A DNA stretch of 64,000 nt from JAVBLY01 sp031553035 (GCA_031553035.1 JAVBLY010000003.1:124001-188000); one strand, 5' to 3'. Positions 24,325 through 34,358 are shown, counted from the first letter of the stretch. Numbers and translations are program-made. The notes: generated by a model not told the origin, from the sequence alone.

Positions 24325-27300
24325 ATGAGCACTACAAAAAAGAGAATCAGTAAAAAACTGATATGGGTACTGGTAATCGCAGTTATAATAACAGCGATAA
24401 TACCTTTAAGCTCAATGGGTTCAGGCGGAGCTGAAGTAAATGTCAGCTTTTTAGTAGATCAGGAAAAATATTCTGAAGCTACTATGCCCATCAATGAAGA
24501 TACCGCCGAAGAGAGCGGATCTACATATTTTGACAAAACAAAATATCCTGATGACCCTGAAAAAGAAGGATATGTATTTGTCGGATGGACAGATGGTGAA
24601 AAGACATACACCAAAGAGAGCGATGAACAATTCCAAGTTACTATTGGAACAGATGTAGTTTTGAATGCTGTTTTCGACGAACAGAAAGCAGATAAAGAAG
24701 ATGAAACAAATTCAACTTCTTCAGATACCGCAATTAACAATAACAGCAATAACGCTAAAAAGAGCAGTAGCAGCAATGGCACATCAGGTGCGATCGAAGA
24801 GAGTACTGTTGCAAAAGTCATTTTCATGAAAACCGCTACTGACAGCAAAGCATATTATGAAACAACTATCGAGAAAGAAACCATGCTGGACAATTGGCCT
24901 CAGGATCCTGACGACAAAGTTGACGGCAAGGCATTTTTGTACTGGTATGATGTAAACGCTGCAAAGAAGGCCAACGGCGTCACGACTCCATTCAGCTCAA
25001 AGACAATAATAACTTCTGACACCGTTCTTCAGGCAAAATATGAAGATGGTCATATCGTAACATTCCATGATACAGACGATACAGTGCTGGATACTGTTGC
25101 TGTAGAATCAGGAAGCACAGTACAGCAGACAAAGAAAGGCGTTGATCTTAATGCCGGCGAAAGTGTTGCATATTGGTATGAAGAAGGAAATAAAAACAAG
25201 GCATATGACTTTAACGACAAGGTTTCCTCTAACATGGACCTTTATCCTAAGGTAACTAAGAATGCCGTTGTTTATTTTAAAACAGATGGATCATATATAG
25301 AACCTCAGGTAGTAGTAAAAGGGAAAACTGCGAAAATGCCTTCGGTACCTGACAGAGCAGGCTACATATTTAAAGGGTGGTCTCACACTCACGATACATA
25401 TAATGAATTCAAATTTGACGAAGAAATAATCACAGAAGATACAACGACAGTATATGCGTACTGGGATATAGATGACACAACATTTACAGTAAATTTATGG
25501 AATGAAAAAGCCAATATTAAAGACGATCCGGGATCACCTGCTTACACAAATAATTATGAAATGGTAGGTAGTACGAGAGTAGTTGCTTCATCCGGCGCCT
25601 TGGTTATGTATACCACAGAAAAAGGAATTGACGGAACTATAAAATATGATCCAGTAAAACTTTATGAATCTATTGGCGGAGAAGTAGCCAAAACTCTGTA
25701 CTACTCGGATTTCTTCTATTCTGAGAGTAAGGGAGTGTCAGGCAACGGAACTACAGTTATCAACATATATTTCAAACGTACACCATTTAAATTCACCTTC
25801 CATCCCAAGGAGGATACATCTACGAAAGTAGTAGATTCAAGTGCCAAAGTAGTTATTGGTGGAAATAAGTATGACGAAAAAGAAATAACCCTCAAAGTAG
25901 GTCAGAACATGCAGAATATCTGGCCAAGCGAGGTTGAGGCAACGAAGGCATTCACAAATTGGAACAAGTATGCCAGTAATGCCTCTACAGAAGTATATAC
26001 TGCACTTTCGGCAACGCATATAAACTTTTTCTCGCAGCAGACTTCTCCTTCTGATGGTGATTATACTAAAGTAACAAAATATAAAAAGCCGACAAAAACA
26101 AGTTTTGACATGTATGCGGCGTATCTTGCGTCATTAGGTTCTATTGAGCAGAGATGGTATTATACCGAAGATCTTGATCAGACTTCAACGGAAGTAAGCA
26201 ATACTAGAGCTAAGATAAATGACAAGTACTATACTCTCAAACAAAAAGGTGTATTCACTAATCAGGGTACAAATTTATCCAAATATGTTCCGGATAAGCT
26301 CAAGGGAACAGATTTGTCAGACTGGAGCGGAATAGCTATCAATGGCTTTAAGCAAGTTAAAAAATCAGATACAGGTGATACATCATATCTGAATACCAAC
26401 AGGAAGCTTTACAAGGCATCTCCAAACTTCATATTCCCCGGTGGACTGACAGAATCCGAATATCAAAAGTATGACAACTTCGGAACACAGAAAGACTTAC
26501 TGTACATATTCAAATATTTTATGGAAAGAGAATCATATACTTTTAAATTGGATATGAATGGAGGAACTCTGTCTGAGGATGATACTCAAGGATTTACCGC
26601 AGATAAAAACGGTGATCTGTCAAGAAAATATAAGTTTGAAGAAGGAATAAAAACTGTAGGTAATCCTACTAAGGCTAATTATATCTTTAAAGGATGGTAT
26701 ACAGATTCGGTAATCCAGAACGATAGTACATTGGCATTTGGCGAGGCTGGAAATATTTCAAAAATGCCGGCCAGCGATATAACGCTTTATGCAAAATTCG
26801 TAGGAGCGTCTGCCAAGATCGTTTATCAGGACGGCAGTAAGGAACTGTATGCTCAGGATACAAATCTTTATGAATTTGTCACACCGGAAATCCCGGGCAA
26901 AGAAGTTGACGGTATCAATTATGCAGATCTGAGAATCGGAGATAAGGTAGAAGGCAAAGGAATATTCAAGGGCTGGTTCTATCGGCCAGGTAAAGACAGT
27001 GAGCTTGTGGAATTTCAGTTTGAAGAATTCAAAGTGGAAAAGACACAGTACGATGTCTATGCCAAATGGACCCCGGTAGATTATACAGTAACCTATATTA
27101 ATGACACTGATGGCAAAAATGTTGAAGTTGCCAAGACTATTATAAAGTCCACAAAGAATACACTTGCCAAATCACAGAAAAAGATAGAGAAGCTTCCTAT
27201 AGAAAAAGGATATACATTTACCTGGAACACCGAAGCAGACGGAAGCGGCAAGATATTCACCGAAGCAACTCAGATCAAGGGCGATATGAATATATATCTG

Positions 27301-27954
27301 ATCAGAACAAAGGATGAAGAGAATCCGGTAACGTCTGATGCTACACCAGGGGCTATTGGTGACAATGGCGGCAACAACGACGATTTCAATGTAGGTGTTG
27401 ACCCAGATCCTGATAATGCACTGGCAGGTCCTGATACCAGCAATCCTTCAAATACAGGAAGCGGCGGCAGCGGAACTGCACTTGATAATGGATCAGTACT
27501 GGGATCAGGAGCATCTCCGAGTGAGATCATAGCAAACGGTCTTGTACCATCAGCAAATATAGGAGACAAAGAAGTACCATTATACAGCAACGGACTCTTT
27601 GACTCATGGGCACTTCTTAATCTTATCCTCTGTATAGGAGGCGGACTGCTGGCAATATTCACAGTCATCAGAGCTTTCTTCAGACGAAACAGAGAAGATG
27701 AAAGACTGGAAGCAAACGACAGCGATGGAAAAGCCAAGAAGACGAGAGGCCTATGGCTTATAGCAACTGCGTTGTTCGCAATCGGCGGAATAGTAATCTT
27801 CCTGCTTACCGAAGATACAACTACAACAATGGCGCTTGTAGACAATTGGACAATAGCAAATGCATTCTTGTTTGCAGCATCACTGATAAGCTCGATATTC
27901 GTTTTCAAAAAGGAAAAGAAAGAAGACGCAGGCAATACAGTAGCAATGTCATAA
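24325..27954 (+). CDS. Large InlB-B-repeat surface protein with C-terminal membrane helices
   Basis: 1209 residues from the ATG at 24325, chosen because GGAAAGG (24312-24318) precedes it; an ATG 15 nt earlier has no such site. A basic N-terminus and hydrophobic segment (about 8-30) form a signal sequence. About six copies of the InlB B-repeat follow, each ending in GW/YW plus a beta strand (GYVFVGWTDG, GYIFKGWSHTH, NYIFKGWYTDS), with a unique middle part (about 390-760). A Gly/Ser/Asn-rich stalk with GSVLG leads to three membrane helices (about 1096-1118, 1141-1162, 1175-1195). No LPXTG motif. It stands between recF and gyrB. Likely an adhesin or envelope protein; ligand unknown. Confidence 0.8.
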   Translation: MSTTKKRISKKLIWVLVIAVIITAIIPLSSMGSGGAEVNVSFLVDQEKYSEATMPINEDTAEESGSTYFDKTKYPDDPEKEGYVFVGWTDGEKTYTKESDEQFQVTIGTDVVLNAVFDEQKADKEDETNSTSSDTAINNNSNNAKKSSSSNGTSGAIEESTVAKVIFMKTATDSKAYYETTIEKETMLDNWPQDPDDKVDGKAFLYWYDVNAAKKANGVTTPFSSKTIITSDTVLQAKYEDGHIVTFHDTDDTVLDTVAVESGSTVQQTKKGVDLNAGESVAYWYEEGNKNKAYDFNDKVSSNMDLYPKVTKNAVVYFKTDGSYIEPQVVVKGKTAKMPSVPDRAGYIFKGWSHTHDTYNEFKFDEEIITEDTTTVYAYWDIDDTTFTVNLWNEKANIKDDPGSPAYTNNYEMVGSTRVVASSGALVMYTTEKGIDGTIKYDPVKLYESIGGEVAKTLYYSDFFYSESKGVSGNGTTVINIYFKRTPFKFTFHPKEDTSTKVVDSSAKVVIGGNKYDEKEITLKVGQNMQNIWPSEVEATKAFTNWNKYASNASTEVYTALSATHINFFSQQTSPSDGDYTKVTKYKKPTKTSFDMYAAYLASLGSIEQRWYYTEDLDQTSTEVSNTRAKINDKYYTLKQKGVFTNQGTNLSKYVPDKLKGTDLSDWSGIAINGFKQVKKSDTGDTSYLNTNRKLYKASPNFIFPGGLTESEYQKYDNFGTQKDLLYIFKYFMERESYTFKLDMNGGTLSEDDTQGFTADKNGDLSRKYKFEEGIKTVGNPTKANYIFKGWYTDSVIQNDSTLAFGEAGNISKMPASDITLYAKFVGASAKIVYQDGSKELYAQDTNLYEFVTPEIPGKEVDGINYADLRIGDKVEGKGIFKGWFYRPGKDSELVEFQFEEFKVEKTQYDVYAKWTPVDYTVTYINDTDGKNVEVAKTIIKSTKNTLAKSQKKIEKLPIEKGYTFTWNTEADGSGKIFTEATQIKGDMNIYLIRTKDEENPVTSDATPGAIGDNGGNNDDFNVGVDPDPDNALAGPDTSNPSNTGSGGSGTALDNGSVLGSGASPSEIIANGLVPSANIGDKEVPLYSNGLFDSWALLNLILCIGGGLLAIFTVIRAFFRRNREDERLEANDSDGKAKKTRGLWLIATALFAIGGIVIFLLTEDTTTTMALVDNWTIANAFLFAASLISSIFVFKKEKKEDAGNTVAMS

Positions 27955-27975
27955 GATAATAACTTCAAACACCAA

Positions 27976-28015
27976 AACCGGGCCAGTGGATAAATATCCA
28001 AAGCCCGGTTTTCTT
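27976..28015 (+). terminator. Terminator of the InlB-repeat gene
   Basis: AACCGGGC (27976-27983) pairs with GCCCGGTT (28003-28010); an inner GGATA/TATCC pair extends the hairpin and TTTTCTTTT follows. A good intrinsic terminator separating this gene from gyrB. Confidence 0.85.
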
Positions 28016-28157
28016 TTGGGAAAAGCCAAAAATAAATCGATTACTATAAAATACGGTATATACTACAAAAAATTCCATACGAATTACGCCCTAAACAAGC
28101 CGTTTTGGCCACAAAGAAGGCTTTTCCCATGCCTGCGATCCAAACAACGCCAAAAAC

Positions 28158-28186
28158 TTGATTCTTCTGCCAAAATCGGGTACAAT
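28158..28186 (+). promoter_or_regulatory. gyrBA promoter
   Basis: TTGATT (28158-28163), 17-bp spacer, TACAAT (28181-28186). The RNA would start near 28193, leaving a leader of about 92 nt before gyrB. Confidence 0.7.
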
Positions 28187-28211
28187 ATATAGTAGAAAAA
28201 TTAAGGTTTTG

Positions 28212-28250
28212 AAAGGTCAAAACTGCATTAGTTGTGGTTTTGCCTTTTTT
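28212..28250 (+). terminator. Terminator-like hairpin in the gyrB leader
   Basis: AAAGGTCAAAAC (28212-28223) pairs with GTTTTGCCTTT (28237-28247) with a single bulged T and a loop of about 13 nt; six T follow the CC (28245-28250). It lies between the gyrB promoter and its ribosome site, so it could act as an attenuator. No alternative antiterminator pairing was identified. Confidence 0.55.
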
Positions 28251-28284
28251 CTGAAATAGCTAAATAGTTAGGAGACGAAAAAAC

Positions 28285-30225
28285 ATGGTTGCAGATGTAA
28301 ATCAGCAAAAATATGATGCGGAACAGATACAGGTCCTGGAGGGACTGGAACCTGTAAGAAAGAGACCGGGGATGTACATCGGAAGCACAGGACCCAGAGG
28401 GCTCCACCATCTTGTATACGAGGTAGTGGATAACAGTGTGGATGAGGCGCTCGCCGGTTTTTGCAAGAATATACACATTACAATCGAAGCGGACAATTCC
28501 ATCACCGTAGAGGATGACGGAAGAGGTATGCCGGTGGACAAGCACCCTAAGCTTGGGATCCCTGCAGTTGAAGTAATCCATACAGTACTTCACGCAGGCG
28601 GGAAATTCGGCGGTGGCGGCTACAAAGTATCCGGCGGACTTCACGGCGTCGGTGCGTCGGTAGTCAACGCTCTTTCCGAAAAGATGATCGTAGAGATCAG
28701 AAGAGACGGAAAGATATATCAGCAGGAATACTCGAGAGGGAAGACCCAGACTAAGCTTGAAGTAGTAGGCGACTCCCCGAGAAAGACCGGGTCTAAAACC
28801 TGGTTCAAGCCGGACGATCAAATATTCGAAGAACTGGATTACGACTATGAAACTCTGGAGCACAGGCTCAGAGAGATGGCATTCCTTAACAAAGGCGTCA
28901 AGATAGTTCTCGAGGACAAACGAGCCGACCACAAGAAAAAGGAAGTTTTCCACTACGAAGGCGGAATCAGAGAGTTCGTCAAGCATCAGAATGAAAACAA
29001 AGAGCCTATTCATAAGGATATAATATATTTTGAAGCAAACGGCGCTATAAAGGATAATGAAACATCCGAAGTTGAGATTGCCATGCAGTATACCGACAGG
29101 TACAACGAGCTGGTTTTGGCATATGCAAACAACATAAATACCACTGAGGGCGGATCCCATCTAGTTGGATTCAGGTCAGCTCTGACCAGAGTTTTCAACG
29201 ATTTTGCAAAAAAGAACAACTTCCTCAAGGACAAGGATGAGCCGCTGACGGGAGAGGACGTAAGAGAAGGTCTTACTGCTATCATTTCCGTTAAGCTGAC
29301 TTCGCCTCAGTTCGAAGGGCAGACCAAGGCTAAGCTTGGAAACAGCGAGATGAGAGGATTTGTTGAGAAGGCTACTAACGAGCATTTAACCGCATTCCTT
29401 GAAGAAAATCCCGCACAGGCTAAGATCATAATGGAAAAATGTATACAGGCAGCCCGTGCCCGTATCGCTGCAAGAAAAGCCAGAAACATGGAAAGAAAGT
29501 CCGTCCTTGACGGAGTTTCACTTCCCGGAAAGCTGGCAGACTGTGCTGAGAAAGATCCCGCATTGTCGGAAATATTCCTGGTAGAGGGTGATTCCGCCGG
29601 CGGCAGTGCTAAATCAGGAAGAGACAGGCACAGGCAGGCTATTTTGCCTCTCAGAGGTAAAATCCTCAATGTTGAAAAGGCAAGACTGGACAGGATCCTC
29701 AATTCAGATGAGATAAAAAATATGATCACTGCTTTCGGATGTAATATCGGAAGCGAATTCAATGAAGAGAAGCTGAGGTATCACAAGATCATAATCATGA
29801 CCGATGCCGATGTGGACGGCGCTCATATAAGAACGCTGCTTCTTACATTTTTCTATAGATATATGCAACCTCTTATCGAAAACGGCTACGTTTATATCGC
29901 ACAGCCTCCCCTTTATCAGGTAAAGAAGGGGAAGGAAGCTTACTATACGTACACAGAGAAAGAGCAGGACAAACTTCTTAGAGAGATAAATCCTGAAGGT
30001 AACCACAAACTGGATATTCAAAGATATAAAGGGTTGGGAGAAATGGACGCAGGACAGCTGTGGGACACCACGATGAACTTCGACAGCAGAACTCTCATAC
30101 AGGTCACACTGGATGACATCACCGCCGCCGATGAAATTTTCTCAATGCTCATGGGCGACAAGGTGGCACCGAGAAGACAGTTCATCGAAGAAAACGCCAG
30201 ATACGTCAAGAACCTGGATATATAA
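28285..30225 (+). CDS. gyrB: DNA gyrase subunit B
   Basis: 646 residues, the Gram-positive length. GHKL ATPase domain with RKRPGMYIGSTGPRGLHHL and the GGGGYKVSGGLHGVG lid, transducer domain, then TOPRIM with EGDSAGGSAKSGRDR starting at residue 434 and a later DADVDG. It binds and hydrolyses ATP to drive negative supercoiling with GyrA. AGGAGA precedes the ATG. gyrA follows 36 nt later. Confidence 0.97.
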   Translation: MVADVNQQKYDAEQIQVLEGLEPVRKRPGMYIGSTGPRGLHHLVYEVVDNSVDEALAGFCKNIHITIEADNSITVEDDGRGMPVDKHPKLGIPAVEVIHTVLHAGGKFGGGGYKVSGGLHGVGASVVNALSEKMIVEIRRDGKIYQQEYSRGKTQTKLEVVGDSPRKTGSKTWFKPDDQIFEELDYDYETLEHRLREMAFLNKGVKIVLEDKRADHKKKEVFHYEGGIREFVKHQNENKEPIHKDIIYFEANGAIKDNETSEVEIAMQYTDRYNELVLAYANNINTTEGGSHLVGFRSALTRVFNDFAKKNNFLKDKDEPLTGEDVREGLTAIISVKLTSPQFEGQTKAKLGNSEMRGFVEKATNEHLTAFLEENPAQAKIIMEKCIQAARARIAARKARNMERKSVLDGVSLPGKLADCAEKDPALSEIFLVEGDSAGGSAKSGRDRHRQAILPLRGKILNVEKARLDRILNSDEIKNMITAFGCNIGSEFNEEKLRYHKIIIMTDADVDGAHIRTLLLTFFYRYMQPLIENGYVYIAQPPLYQVKKGKEAYYTYTEKEQDKLLREINPEGNHKLDIQRYKGLGEMDAGQLWDTTMNFDSRTLIQVTLDDITAADEIFSMLMGDKVAPRRQFIEENARYVKNLDI

Positions 30226-30261
30226 ATAATTACGCCGGATTTGAAGAGAGGTAAAAAATAG

Positions 30262-32760
30262 ATGGATTTAATAGACGACAAAAAAATGCTTCAGCACGAA
30301 GTGCATGACGAGATGAAAAACTCCTACATAGATTACGCAATGAGCGTAATCGTAGGTCGTGCTCTTCCTGATGTAAGAGACGGACTGAAGCCTGTCCACA
30401 GAAGAATACTCTACGGAATGTCTGAATTGGGACTTACTCCGGAAAAAGCATACAAGAAAAGTGCCCGAATCGTCGGTGACGTCATGGGTAAATATCACCC
30501 ACATGGCGACTCGTCGGTTTATGACGCCATGGTCAGAATGGCCCAGGAATGGTCAATAAGATACATGCTGGTCGACGGTCACGGAAACTTCGGTTCGGTT
30601 GACGGAGACAGCGCCGCGGCCATGAGGTATACGGAAGCCAGAATGGCTCCATATGCCATGCAGATGCTGAGAGACATCGAAAAAGACACAGTTGATTTTG
30701 TGCCGAACTTCGACGGCGACGAAAAAGAACCAAGCGTTCTGCCGGCAAGATTTCCCCAGCTTCTTGTAAATGGTTCCAACGGAATAGCCGTTGGTATGGC
30801 TACATCTATTCCGCCTCACAACATGCGCGAAGTAATAGATGCCACTATTAAGATGATCGACGAACCGGAAGTGGATATAGAAGATCTCATCAAAATCGTT
30901 AAAGGACCAGACTTCCCCACCGGCGCCATTATTTTAGGCAAAAACAAGGCTAAGGAAGCATACAGAACAGGCCGGGGCAGCGTTCTTGTAAGATCCAAGA
31001 CTGAAATAGAAGAGACCGATAAGGGCAAACAAAGGATAATCGTAACCGAGATACCGTTCCAGGTGAACAAGGCGAGACTTCAGGAGAAGATAGCCGATCT
31101 GGTCAAGGACAAGAAGATAGACGGTATATCTCAGATAAGAGACGAGTCAAACCGTGACGGTATGAGGATAGTCATCGAGCTTAAAAAAGATGCCAATCCC
31201 CAGATCACGCTTAACAGATTATATAAGCAGACCCAGCTTCAGGAAAGCTACAGCATGATCATGATAGCTCTGGTTAACGGAGAGCCGAAAGTCCTGAATC
31301 TCAGACAGATCCTGGAAGAATATCTTAAACATCAGAAAGAGATCGTTACAAGAAGAACCAAGTTCGATCTTAAGAAGGCGGAAGACAGGGCCCATATACT
31401 GGAAGGGTTGCTTATAGCTCTTGATAATATAGATGCAATAATCAAAACAATAAGAGAAAGCTATAACGACGCCAAAGAAAAGCTTATAGAAAGGTTCAAA
31501 TTAAGTGAGATACAGGCTCAGGCTATTTTGGACATGAGACTGGCAAGACTCCAGGGTCTTGAAAGAGAAAAGATCGAAAAAGAATATGCCGAACTTAAAG
31601 AAAAGATCGCCTATTTCAAAGCTCTTCTTGCTGATGATCAGAAGCTTATGAACGTTGTAAAGGAAGAGCTTCTCGAAGTAAGGGATAAGGCAGGCGATGA
31701 CAGAAGAACCACTATCGCCCCCGATGCCGCAGAAATCGAAGAAGAAGATCTTATTGCAGAGGGGAAGGTTGCAATTACCCTTACTCATCTGGGATACATA
31801 AAGAGAGTTTCTTCAGATGTTTACAGAACACAGAAGAGAGGCGGCAAGGGAATAACCGGAGTCACCACAAGAGATAACGATTTTGTCAAGAATCTTATAA
31901 TGACTTCTACCCATGATTATCTCATGTTCTTCACCAACTTCGGCAAGGTCCATAAGCTCAAGGCTTACGAGATACCGGATGCGGCGAGAACAGCCAAGGG
32001 AACACCTGCCATCAACTTCCTGAACCTCATGCAGACCGAGAGGATCACAGCAGTGATGCCCATCAAGGAATTCTCCGAAGACAGATATCTCATGGCCTGC
32101 ACCAAGAAGGGAACGATCAAGAAAACTCCTCTTTCAGAGTACGATACAAACAGAAAGAACGGTTTGATTGCAATCAATCTGAAGGATGGCGATGAGCTTA
32201 TCGGAATTAAGCAGACAAGCGGAACAAATGTTGTTATAATAGTAACCAAAATGGGCAAATGCATCTGCTTCCATGAGGACGACGTGAGAAGCATGGGTCG
32301 TCTTGCAGGAGGAGTAAGAGCCATTAAGCTGGAAGACGGCGACGAAGTCGTTTCAATGGAACTGGGAGAAAAAGACGAACAGCTTCTCGTGGTTACACAG
32401 AACGGATTCGGAAAACGTACCCCTGTCCTGGATTACAAAATACAGGCCAGAGGCGGCAAGGGAATGCTCACCTATGATAAAGCCAAATTTAAAAAGACAG
32501 GAGAGCTTATTGGTGCTACAATAGTAGACAATGATGATGAGGTCATGCTCATCAACTCCAACGGAATAATCATCAGGATCAATGCAGGCCAGGTTTCCAC
32601 ACTGGGACGAACTACTCAGGGCGTACGCATAATGAAAGTTCAGGATGATACAAAGATCATCGCTATGACCAAGGTCATTCAGGCTGACGACGAAGACGAA
32701 TATGACAACACACAGAACAAAGAAAACGCAGAACAGATAGAAATAGATACCGGTGAGTAG
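30262..32760 (+). CDS. gyrA: DNA gyrase subunit A
   Basis: 832 residues. The winged-helix domain has the catalytic Tyr123 (AAMRYTEARM). The quinolone-resistance region reads HPHGDSSVYDAM with Ser84 and Asp88, the drug-sensitive residues. The C-terminal beta-pinwheel with repeated RGGKGI/GRTTQGVR motifs wraps DNA, and an acidic tail ends the protein. GAGAGG stands before the ATG. The anti-anti-sigma gene follows 49 nt later with no terminator visible. Confidence 0.97.
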   Translation: MDLIDDKKMLQHEVHDEMKNSYIDYAMSVIVGRALPDVRDGLKPVHRRILYGMSELGLTPEKAYKKSARIVGDVMGKYHPHGDSSVYDAMVRMAQEWSIRYMLVDGHGNFGSVDGDSAAAMRYTEARMAPYAMQMLRDIEKDTVDFVPNFDGDEKEPSVLPARFPQLLVNGSNGIAVGMATSIPPHNMREVIDATIKMIDEPEVDIEDLIKIVKGPDFPTGAIILGKNKAKEAYRTGRGSVLVRSKTEIEETDKGKQRIIVTEIPFQVNKARLQEKIADLVKDKKIDGISQIRDESNRDGMRIVIELKKDANPQITLNRLYKQTQLQESYSMIMIALVNGEPKVLNLRQILEEYLKHQKEIVTRRTKFDLKKAEDRAHILEGLLIALDNIDAIIKTIRESYNDAKEKLIERFKLSEIQAQAILDMRLARLQGLEREKIEKEYAELKEKIAYFKALLADDQKLMNVVKEELLEVRDKAGDDRRTTIAPDAAEIEEEDLIAEGKVAITLTHLGYIKRVSSDVYRTQKRGGKGITGVTTRDNDFVKNLIMTSTHDYLMFFTNFGKVHKLKAYEIPDAARTAKGTPAINFLNLMQTERITAVMPIKEFSEDRYLMACTKKGTIKKTPLSEYDTNRKNGLIAINLKDGDELIGIKQTSGTNVVIIVTKMGKCICFHEDDVRSMGRLAGGVRAIKLEDGDEVVSMELGEKDEQLLVVTQNGFGKRTPVLDYKIQARGGKGMLTYDKAKFKKTGELIGATIVDNDDEVMLINSNGIIIRINAGQVSTLGRTTQGVRIMKVQDDTKIIAMTKVIQADDEDEYDNTQNKENAEQIEIDTGE

Positions 32761-32809
32761 ACTTAATTTGTAGTAGATTGGGCCAAGCGCCCTAAAATGG
32801 AGGAACACG

Positions 32810-33118
32810 ATGTCACTATCAATTATGAAGAGCTTTAATGAAGCAGATGAGCTTTGGGACATTAAAGTGGGAGGCGAGGTAGACATATCGAATGCTGATC
32901 AATTCAGAAATGAATTAAACGATGCATATAACAAAACGCCGACGGATATGAAAATCGATGTTGCCGACCTGGGCTATATGGATAGCACCGGGCTTGGTGT
33001 TATCATCGGGATATACGGCAAGATCAAAGAGGATGGACATTCAATAACCTTGGTTGAACCGAGAGATAATATAAAAAAATTACTGCGAATTACAAATCTG
33101 GACACGGTCCTTTTATAA
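32810..33118 (+). CDS. STAS-domain anti-anti-sigma factor (RsbV/SpoIIAA-like)
   Basis: 102 residues, a single STAS domain. The switch serine is Ser59 in YMDSTGLGVIIG. When unphosphorylated such proteins bind the anti-sigma kinase and free the sigma factor. GGAGG lies 7 nt before the ATG. It is followed by the kinase and the sigma factor, the standard order rsbV-rsbW-sigB. Whether it is named RsbV or SpoIIAA depends on the sigma factor, which looks SigB-like. Confidence 0.9.
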   Translation: MSLSIMKSFNEADELWDIKVGGEVDISNADQFRNELNDAYNKTPTDMKIDVADLGYMDSTGLGVIIGIYGKIKEDGHSITLVEPRDNIKKLLRITNLDTVLL

Positions 33119-33155
33119 CCGGAATCAGTAACATGAACCATCAAAGGAGATAACA

Positions 33156-33578
33156 ATGAGAGACAACTTCAAACTCATAGTGCCGGGCAAACCTGAATAT
33201 GTAGGGGCGGTACGACTTGCCATTTCATCACTGGCTAATAATGCGGGGTTTGACATTGAAGCCATCGAAGACATAAAGGTGGCGGTTTCCGAAGCCTGTA
33301 CTAATATCGTCAGGCACGGAAATATGGAAAACAGTGACTCATCTGATATAGAATATAGGGTGAGTTGCGAGATCTGTGAAGACCGGCTGAGTATAAGTGT
33401 CGAGGATGATGGCGCAGGATACGACACCAAGAACTATCATGAACCGGAACTGCCTGCCGAAGAAGCCGGAGGTCTGGGTATATTCATCATAAGAGCACTG
33501 ATGGATGAAGTGGAAGTGGAATCAGAAATAGGTATAGGAACTCACATTACAATGGTCAAATATATCCAGGAGATGTAG
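33156..33578 (+). CDS. Anti-sigma factor serine kinase (RsbW/SpoIIAB-like)
   Basis: 140 residues with a GHKL ATPase fold: N-box Asn50 in VSEACTNIVRHG, G1 box EDDGAGYD (83-90) and GGLGIFIIRALMD. It binds the sigma factor and phosphorylates the STAS partner. The ATG is preceded by AAAGGAG. It starts 37 nt after the STAS gene and ends 8 nt before the sigma gene. Confidence 0.92.
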   Translation: MRDNFKLIVPGKPEYVGAVRLAISSLANNAGFDIEAIEDIKVAVSEACTNIVRHGNMENSDSSDIEYRVSCEICEDRLSISVEDDGAGYDTKNYHEPELPAEEAGGLGIFIIRALMDEVEVESEIGIGTHITMVKYIQEM

Positions 33579-33586
33579 GGGGAAAA

Positions 33587-34345
33587 ATGGCTGTAGAATC
33601 TGCGAAGAAAACAGATAACACCGACTTATTTTTGGAATATGCGGAGTCGAAAGATCTTACTCTGAGAAACGAGCTTGTGGAAAAGTACTTATACCTCGTA
33701 GATATTCTCATCAAAAAGTATCTTAATAAAGGGATCGACTATGACGATCTATATCAGGTAGGCTCAATGGGCCTGGTTTTTGCTGTCGAAAGATTTGATG
33801 CAAGCAAGGGGTATGAATTCTCAAGCTTTGCCACGCCGACAATCATAGGCGAGATAAAAAGATATTTCAGAGACAAAGGTTGGGCGATGAAGGTTCCAAG
33901 GAGGCTTAAAGAGATATCTTCCAAGATCCCTGCTGCAAAAGAACAGCTATACGGGAAATTTTCAAGGAACCCCACCATCGGTGAGCTTGCTGAATATCTG
34001 GGGTACACTCAGGAAGAAATACTGGAAGCAATGGAAAGCGGTCAGGCCTACGGAACATATTCTCTGAATCAGGCTTTTGAGGACGACGGTGAAGGGGGAG
34101 AATCCTCGACACTGGAAAAATATACAGGCGTAGAAGATTCAGGTTATGAAAGCTTCGAAAATGCCGAGATAATAAAAAAGGTAATGGCCGGCCTTGACGA
34201 CATGGAAAAGGCTATTTTCAGAAAAAGATTTATAAACAACGAAACCCAACAGGATATAGCTGATGATCTTCAGGTCTCTCAGATGACAGTATCCCGTCTG
34301 GAAAAAAATATCAAACAAAAATTCAAAGTTGAGTATCATAAATAA
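33587..34345 (+). CDS. RNA polymerase sigma factor, SigB/SigF type
   Basis: 252 residues, group 3 sigma-70. Region 2 shows DDLYQVGSMGLVFAVERFD and YEFSSFATPTIIGEIKRYFRD-type core binding and -10 recognition; region 3 follows KVPRRLKEISSK; region 4 has SQMTVSRLEKNIKQKF. The setting with a STAS protein and a serine kinase makes it the output of a partner-switching module. Sporulation genes are not seen nearby, so a general-stress or envelope role is as likely as SigF. GGGGGAAAA precedes the ATG. Confidence 0.9.
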   Translation: MAVESAKKTDNTDLFLEYAESKDLTLRNELVEKYLYLVDILIKKYLNKGIDYDDLYQVGSMGLVFAVERFDASKGYEFSSFATPTIIGEIKRYFRDKGWAMKVPRRLKEISSKIPAAKEQLYGKFSRNPTIGELAEYLGYTQEEILEAMESGQAYGTYSLNQAFEDDGEGGESSTLEKYTGVEDSGYESFENAEIIKKVMAGLDDMEKAIFRKRFINNETQQDIADDLQVSQMTVSRLEKNIKQKFKVEYHK

Positions 34346-34358
34346 TGGAGTTTGGGGC

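Noticed and set aside
28228..29160. 310-codon frame opposite gyrB
   Set aside because: Antisense shadow of a highly conserved gene with no family resemblance.
34329..34358. TTG start for trpS inside the sigma gene
   Set aside because: ATG 34359 has GGAG upstream and begins at the conserved synthetase N-terminus.
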